A stretch of 64,000 nucleotides of DNA from Acidicapsa dinghuensis (GTDB lineage Bacteria > Acidobacteriota > Terriglobia > Terriglobales > Acidobacteriaceae). The notes below the pieces were generated by a model, which was not told the origin of the DNA, did not search any database, and saw only the letters and a list, made by a program, of their open reading frames with translations. A program made the translations under genes and the position numbers. How positions within the stretch are numbered: the first letter of the stretch is position 1; each line of letters opens with the position of its first letter. The stretch is taken from assembly GCF_025685685.1 (NCBI RefSeq), contig NZ_JAGSYH010000002.1:916768-980767 (forward strand), in the 5' to 3' direction. This document shows positions 60,627-64,000 of this stretch, one piece after another.

Positions 60627-62378
60627 CTACTTTGACTGGCTGAAACTTCCAGCAGCGTCAACTTTCCGTCTCTCCGCCGCCGCATCTTCTGTCCGCCCCT
60701 GCCGCTCATATGCCACCGCAAGCTGCGCATGTGCCTCGGCATAATCCGGATCAGCCGCAATCGCATCCTGGAACTTCGAAACCGCGTCCGCAATCTCGCC
60801 GCGCTGCAACAACTGGCTTCCTGCATTCGTATTCAGCATCGCCCGCTGCCGATTCACCGCGGTCCGGCTCAGATTCGCGGCAATTTTCCTCTCCGCCGTT
60901 GCCTCATCATGCTTGCCTTCTTCAGCCAGCACCGCCGCCAGAGTAATATGTGCGCCCGGCTGATTTGGCATCAGCTCAATCGCCTTGCGCAGCGCAGCCT
61001 CAGCTTCATCACGCTTCTCAATCTGCTTCAGCACACTGCCCAGAATTGCCCATCCATCCCCATTCCCGGGCCTCAGTGTCAGCGCCGCGTGCAACTGCGT
61101 AGCAGCATCCTCAAACTTGCCCATCTGCATATACAAAATGCCCAGCGTATACGGCGGATCGGGCAGCATCGGATCAAGACTCGCCGCCTTTTCCAGCTCC
61201 TGGATCGCGTCGTCCGTCCGGTCCTTCAGCTTGTAAGCAAGCCCAAGGTCGTAATGGAACTGCGGATTGTTCGGATCGAGATCCCGCGCTTTCATGAACT
61301 CCACAATCGCCGCGTCAAAATCCGACATCTGCAGCCGCGCCGCCCCCATATCCTGGTGCACCACCGGATCGTTCGGCGTTTTCGCTAGTGCCTGCTGTAG
61401 ATATGGCAAAGCCTCTTTCGCCTTACCCGTCTGCGTCAACGCCAACGCCAGATTCGTGAGCGCCTCCGCATTCTGCGGCTGCTGTGCCACAGCCTTTTCA
61501 AACAACGGAATCGACTCTGTTTCTTTGCCCAGCCTCTGCTGCGCCACCGCCAGCGCCAGCCAGCCACCGGGCAGATCGGGACTCAACCGCACCGCTTTTT
61601 CCAGATGTGGAATCGCCTCCTCATCCTGCCCTGCGGTGGCCAAACCACTTCCCAGTTGAAACTGCACCATCGCATTTTCAGGCGCAACTGCCTCCGCTGC
61701 CTTCAACTCCTCAAGCCCCACCGCAACGTTCTTCGCCGCAATGAGCGCGACTCCCAGGTGCATATGCGCAGCCGCTCCATTTGGCATCAGTCGGATCGCC
61801 TCGCGAAACGCCGTCTCAGCCTCCGTCCATCGTTTCTCCTGAGCCAGCACCGAACCAAGCTCATCCTGCATCCCCGCAAGCATTGCGTTTCGCTGTGCAG
61901 TTGTTGCCGCATCCGAACCATCCGCACTCGCAACCGCCTGCATCAGCGGAATCGCCTTCAGCAAGTGACTCTCTGCCTCTTCCGGGCTCCCTTTGCCAGC
62001 AGCCGCTTGCGCAGCCGCTTCCTGGGTCTGCGCCAGATCCGTCTCCGTCAATACATCTCCAGGCTTCAGCTCCAGAGCTTTCTGCAACTCAGGAATCGCC
62101 TTCGCATGCTGCCCAAGTTGTTCCAGAATCGCGCCAAGCGCCAGATGCGCTTCCGGCACCTGTGGCGCAAACCTCACAGCCCTGGCAAAATCGGCTCGCG
62201 CCTCTTCCAGTTTCCCCGCCTGCATCGCCGCATATCCGGCCTTGAACGCAGCATCCGCCTGCTCCAGCGCCACTCTGGTCTTTGCATTGTCAGGCGCAGC
62301 GGGCTTCTGCGCCATCCCCGCGCTCACTGCAACCACTCCGGCCCCGGCTGCCAACACAAATCGCAAACAATACCGCAT
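60627..62378 (-). CDS. Secreted TPR-repeat protein
   Basis: A signal peptide (VLAAGAGVVAVSAGMA) precedes about fourteen TPR units in 583 residues, each with the A/L/G-rich helix pair (for example GKLEEARADFARAVRFAPQ, TAGQDEEAIPHLEKAVRL, RTDDAIQELEKAASLDP). TPR arrays bind proteins; here the site is probably periplasmic. It starts three bases after the upstream TPR gene's stop, so both are one operon. Such pairs near Oar-like receptors are common in Acidobacteria, and the next gene upstream is one. Confidence 0.85.
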   Translation of the reverse strand: MRYCLRFVLAAGAGVVAVSAGMAQKPAAPDNAKTRVALEQADAAFKAGYAAMQAGKLEEARADFARAVRFAPQVPEAHLALGAILEQLGQHAKAIPELQKALELKPGDVLTETDLAQTQEAAAQAAAGKGSPEEAESHLLKAIPLMQAVASADGSDAATTAQRNAMLAGMQDELGSVLAQEKRWTEAETAFREAIRLMPNGAAAHMHLGVALIAAKNVAVGLEELKAAEAVAPENAMVQFQLGSGLATAGQDEEAIPHLEKAVRLSPDLPGGWLALAVAQQRLGKETESIPLFEKAVAQQPQNAEALTNLALALTQTGKAKEALPYLQQALAKTPNDPVVHQDMGAARLQMSDFDAAIVEFMKARDLDPNNPQFHYDLGLAYKLKDRTDDAIQELEKAASLDPMLPDPPYTLGILYMQMGKFEDAATQLHAALTLRPGNGDGWAILGSVLKQIEKRDEAEAALRKAIELMPNQPGAHITLAAVLAEEGKHDEATAERKIAANLSRTAVNRQRAMLNTNAGSQLLQRGEIADAVSKFQDAIAADPDYAEAHAQLAVAYERQGRTEDAAAERRKVDAAGSFSQSK

Positions 62379-62381
62379 TCG

Positions 62382-63428
62382 CTACTTCACCTGCGCCGGC
62401 TTGGGATCGCCGCGATGCTGAATCTCCACCGCCATCTCATATTCCCGGGTCGCCCGTTCACGATCACCCACAGCTCGATATGCCTGTCCCAACGCATTAT
62501 GAGTCACATAATTATTAGGGTCCATCGACTCCGCGCGTGCAAGGTAATGCAGCGCCTGCACAGGCTGCCCCAATCTCACCAGCGCCTCGCCCAGCAAAAT
62601 ATAAGGGCCGGTCGAATTCGGCTCCAGCAATACAGCCCTGTCTAAGACCTGGCGCGCTTTTTCATAATCGCCGCTGCGAAAATACGCGTCGCCCAGCCGG
62701 TCATATACATCCCCATCCAGCGGATTCAGCTTTCTCTCCATCTCCAGTTGCTTCTCTGCTTCGGCTAGATCGGCCTTGGCCAGCGCAATCTCCCCCAGCA
62801 GCTCATGCGCTCGCGGCAGCCCACGATTGATCTCCACCGCCTTCTGCGCAAATTCCTGGGCCTGAGCAGCAAACTCCCTGCGTAAAAACAACCGCGCTGT
62901 CACTAGGTACGCCTCCGCCGAATCCGGCGCAAACCCAAACTGCGCCGCAAACGCCCGCCGCGCATCGTCGTAGCGCTTCGCATCCGTATAGCAAAGCCCC
63001 AGCACATACTTCGGTTCTGCGTTGGCCGCATTGCTGGCACTCTCCTCCGTCGCCTCCAGCAACGGAATCGCCTCCTCCGGCTTCCCCAGCCGGTATAGCG
63101 TGATTCCTCGCATCTCCCTCGCTTCATGGTCGCTGGCATTCTGTACCAGCGCTTTCGCAAAGGCTGCTTCAGCTTCGGTCAACTGATCTCTCTGATAAAA
63201 AATGATCCCCCGCAGCCGCTCCACTCCCGCAGGCTCCGGCTGCTGCTTTGCCAACGCATCCAACTCCGCCAAAGCCTGATCCAGCCGTCCTTTTCCTGCC
63301 AGAGCACTGGCTTCTTCAAACGTCGGAACTGGTTTTGCCGCAGAATCCTGCACACTCGGCGCCGGGCTCTGCGCCATCGCAGAACTCGCCGCGACAACTA
63401 GGCCCATCACTATTTCAAACTTCCGCAT
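62382..63428 (-). CDS. Secreted TPR-repeat protein
   Basis: A signal peptide (EIVMGLVVAASSAMA) precedes about nine TPR units in 348 residues, such as GRLDQALAELDALAKQQPE, YEKARQVLDRAVLLEPNS and RERATREYEMAVEI. It is the first of two TPR genes with a three-base gap to the next and lies 80 bases after the stop of an Oar-like receptor, so the three could be co-transcribed. Function is probably as a binding scaffold in the periplasm. Confidence 0.85.
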   Translation of the reverse strand: MRKFEIVMGLVVAASSAMAQSPAPSVQDSAAKPVPTFEEASALAGKGRLDQALAELDALAKQQPEPAGVERLRGIIFYQRDQLTEAEAAFAKALVQNASDHEAREMRGITLYRLGKPEEAIPLLEATEESASNAANAEPKYVLGLCYTDAKRYDDARRAFAAQFGFAPDSAEAYLVTARLFLRREFAAQAQEFAQKAVEINRGLPRAHELLGEIALAKADLAEAEKQLEMERKLNPLDGDVYDRLGDAYFRSGDYEKARQVLDRAVLLEPNSTGPYILLGEALVRLGQPVQALHYLARAESMDPNNYVTHNALGQAYRAVGDRERATREYEMAVEIQHRGDPKPAQVK

Positions 63429-63508
63429 CCGTCACCAATACGAGTTTAGTCCCTACAAAAACAAGGGGGAGCCGAAGCTCCCCGCTTGCTGTTCGTTGTA
63501 GATTCAGG

Positions 63509-64000
63509 TTAGAAGGTAGCCTTCAGAGAAAGCTCCAGGTAACGCGGTCCAGGCCCAGGCGCCTCTCCGTTGATAGTGCCTGGAGACTGAATGTTCGTCT
63601 GCGGATTTCCTGGGTTGATATGGTTGAACGCGTTGTAGGCATCGGCACGTGCCTTCAGATCCACCCTCTCCCAGACGGCAAAGGTCTTCTGCACCGAAAT
63701 ATCGGTGTTCCAGAAGCTTGGCCCCCAGTAAGTGTTGCGGCCGTTGTTGCCAATGTTATCAACTCCCGGATCGGAGAAAATTCCTCCGCCGATCGTTTGC
63801 GCCGGGAAGAAAATTCGCGTCTGCGTGGCTGCATCAAAAGATGTCAAGGACGTCTTCATTCGCGCACCACTCGTATTCGGATAGCACGGCGCTGACCCAG
63901 GGATTTCACCGTTGCAGTTGAAGGACAACGTCATCGGCAATCCGCTGGAGATATTCACTGTGCTGGAGACTTCATATCCACCCAGCATCAGATCTTCCGC
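63509..64000 (-). CDS. C-terminal part of an Oar-like TonB-dependent receptor
   Basis: The frame is open from the window end to a stop at 63509, 163 residues. It shows GGYEVSSTVNISSGLPMTL, FWNTDISVQKTFAVWERVD, ARADAYNAFNHINPGNPQT and the ending LELSLKATF with terminal Phe. These are the last barrel strands of the same receptor type as the one at 11.6-15.0 kb. The N-terminus, with the carboxypeptidase-regulatory and plug domains, lies beyond the window. Confidence 0.85.
   Translation of the reverse strand, partial: AEDLMLGGYEVSSTVNISSGLPMTLSFNCNGEIPGSAPCYPNTSGARMKTSLTSFDAATQTRIFFPAQTIGGGIFSDPGVDNIGNNGRNTYWGPSFWNTDISVQKTFAVWERVDLKARADAYNAFNHINPGNPQTNIQSPGTINGEAPGPGPRYLELSLKATF

Noticed and set aside
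61605..62645. A 346-codon plus-strand open frame
   Set aside because: It is antisense across the junction of two clear TPR genes and has Arg/Leu/Gln-rich composition without any motif.
1..64000. tRNA, rRNA, CRISPR arrays, prophage genes and replication origins
   Set aside because: I looked for T-loop sequences, regularly spaced repeats, phage structural genes and DnaA-box clusters and saw none; absence by eye is not proof.

Overview
This 64 kb window reads as chromosomal DNA of an acidobacterium, most likely class Terriglobia (family Acidobacteriaceae). The evidence is content, not a marker gene. There are two tandem duplicated orphan ABC permeases (ADOP type) behind a PadR regulator, two very large Oar-like TonB-dependent receptors with a carboxypeptidase-regulatory N-terminus, a giant secreted protein built of choice-of-anchor-D (ASH-like) repeats, and paired secreted TPR proteins. 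GC content is near 60 percent. I see no rRNA, tRNA, CRISPR array, prophage or intact insertion sequence.

Layout. 1-3.9 kb: a truncated FmdE-family gene, a methyltransferase, a secreted hypothetical protein and gatCA. 4.4-6.8 kb: three Tad-type pilin/TadG genes in one operon. 6.9-9.7 kb: an AMP-forming ligase and a thioester-reductase-like SDR, resembling a split carboxylic acid reductase. 9.8-18.8 kb: a mannose-glycan locus with a DeoR regulator, two CutC paralogues, an Oar-like receptor and a Tat-exported GH92 alpha-mannosidase. 19-23.8 kb: nadD-rsfS-rlmH, a diguanylate cyclase, VKOR and DinB-like genes. 23.8-29.7 kb: padR plus two ADOP permeases. 29.9-34.6 kb: a lipase-like hydrolase, a pabBC fusion, uppP and a GNAT gene. 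34.8-39.7 kb: the repeat protein. 39.7-44.9 kb: small accessory genes, including a 53-codon metallothionein and a small element with terminal inverted repeats. 45-51 kb: a GDSL hydrolase, a LysR regulator divergent from two SDR genes, and a TIM-barrel/SUMF1 fusion. 51-59.2 kb: a second diguanylate cyclase, an orphan molybdopterin hydroxylase subunit, a zinc ribbon, a YncE-like propeller, a truncated haemoglobin, and rtcB preceded by an attenuator-like leader. 59.2-64 kb: a flavoprotein, two TPR genes and the 3' end of another Oar-like receptor.

How the genes work together. The 10-19 kb locus can be read as import and trimming of alpha-mannosides: the outer-membrane receptor imports and the exported GH92 hydrolyses. 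DeoR control and a CutC-linked step in sugar metabolism are my inference. padR and its two permeases form one transcription unit with a strong inverted repeat in front. nadD-rsfS-rlmH is the common housekeeping cluster, but here RsfS carries a histone-H1-like tail.

The observations I rate highest are a four-segment, terminator/antiterminator-like leader with its own 35-codon ORF upstream of rtcB, the CutC pair in the mannosidase locus, the H1-like tail on RsfS, and the unlisted metallothionein with its own terminator. None of these was tested computationally. Start codons were chosen by eye from ribosome binding sites and family lengths.
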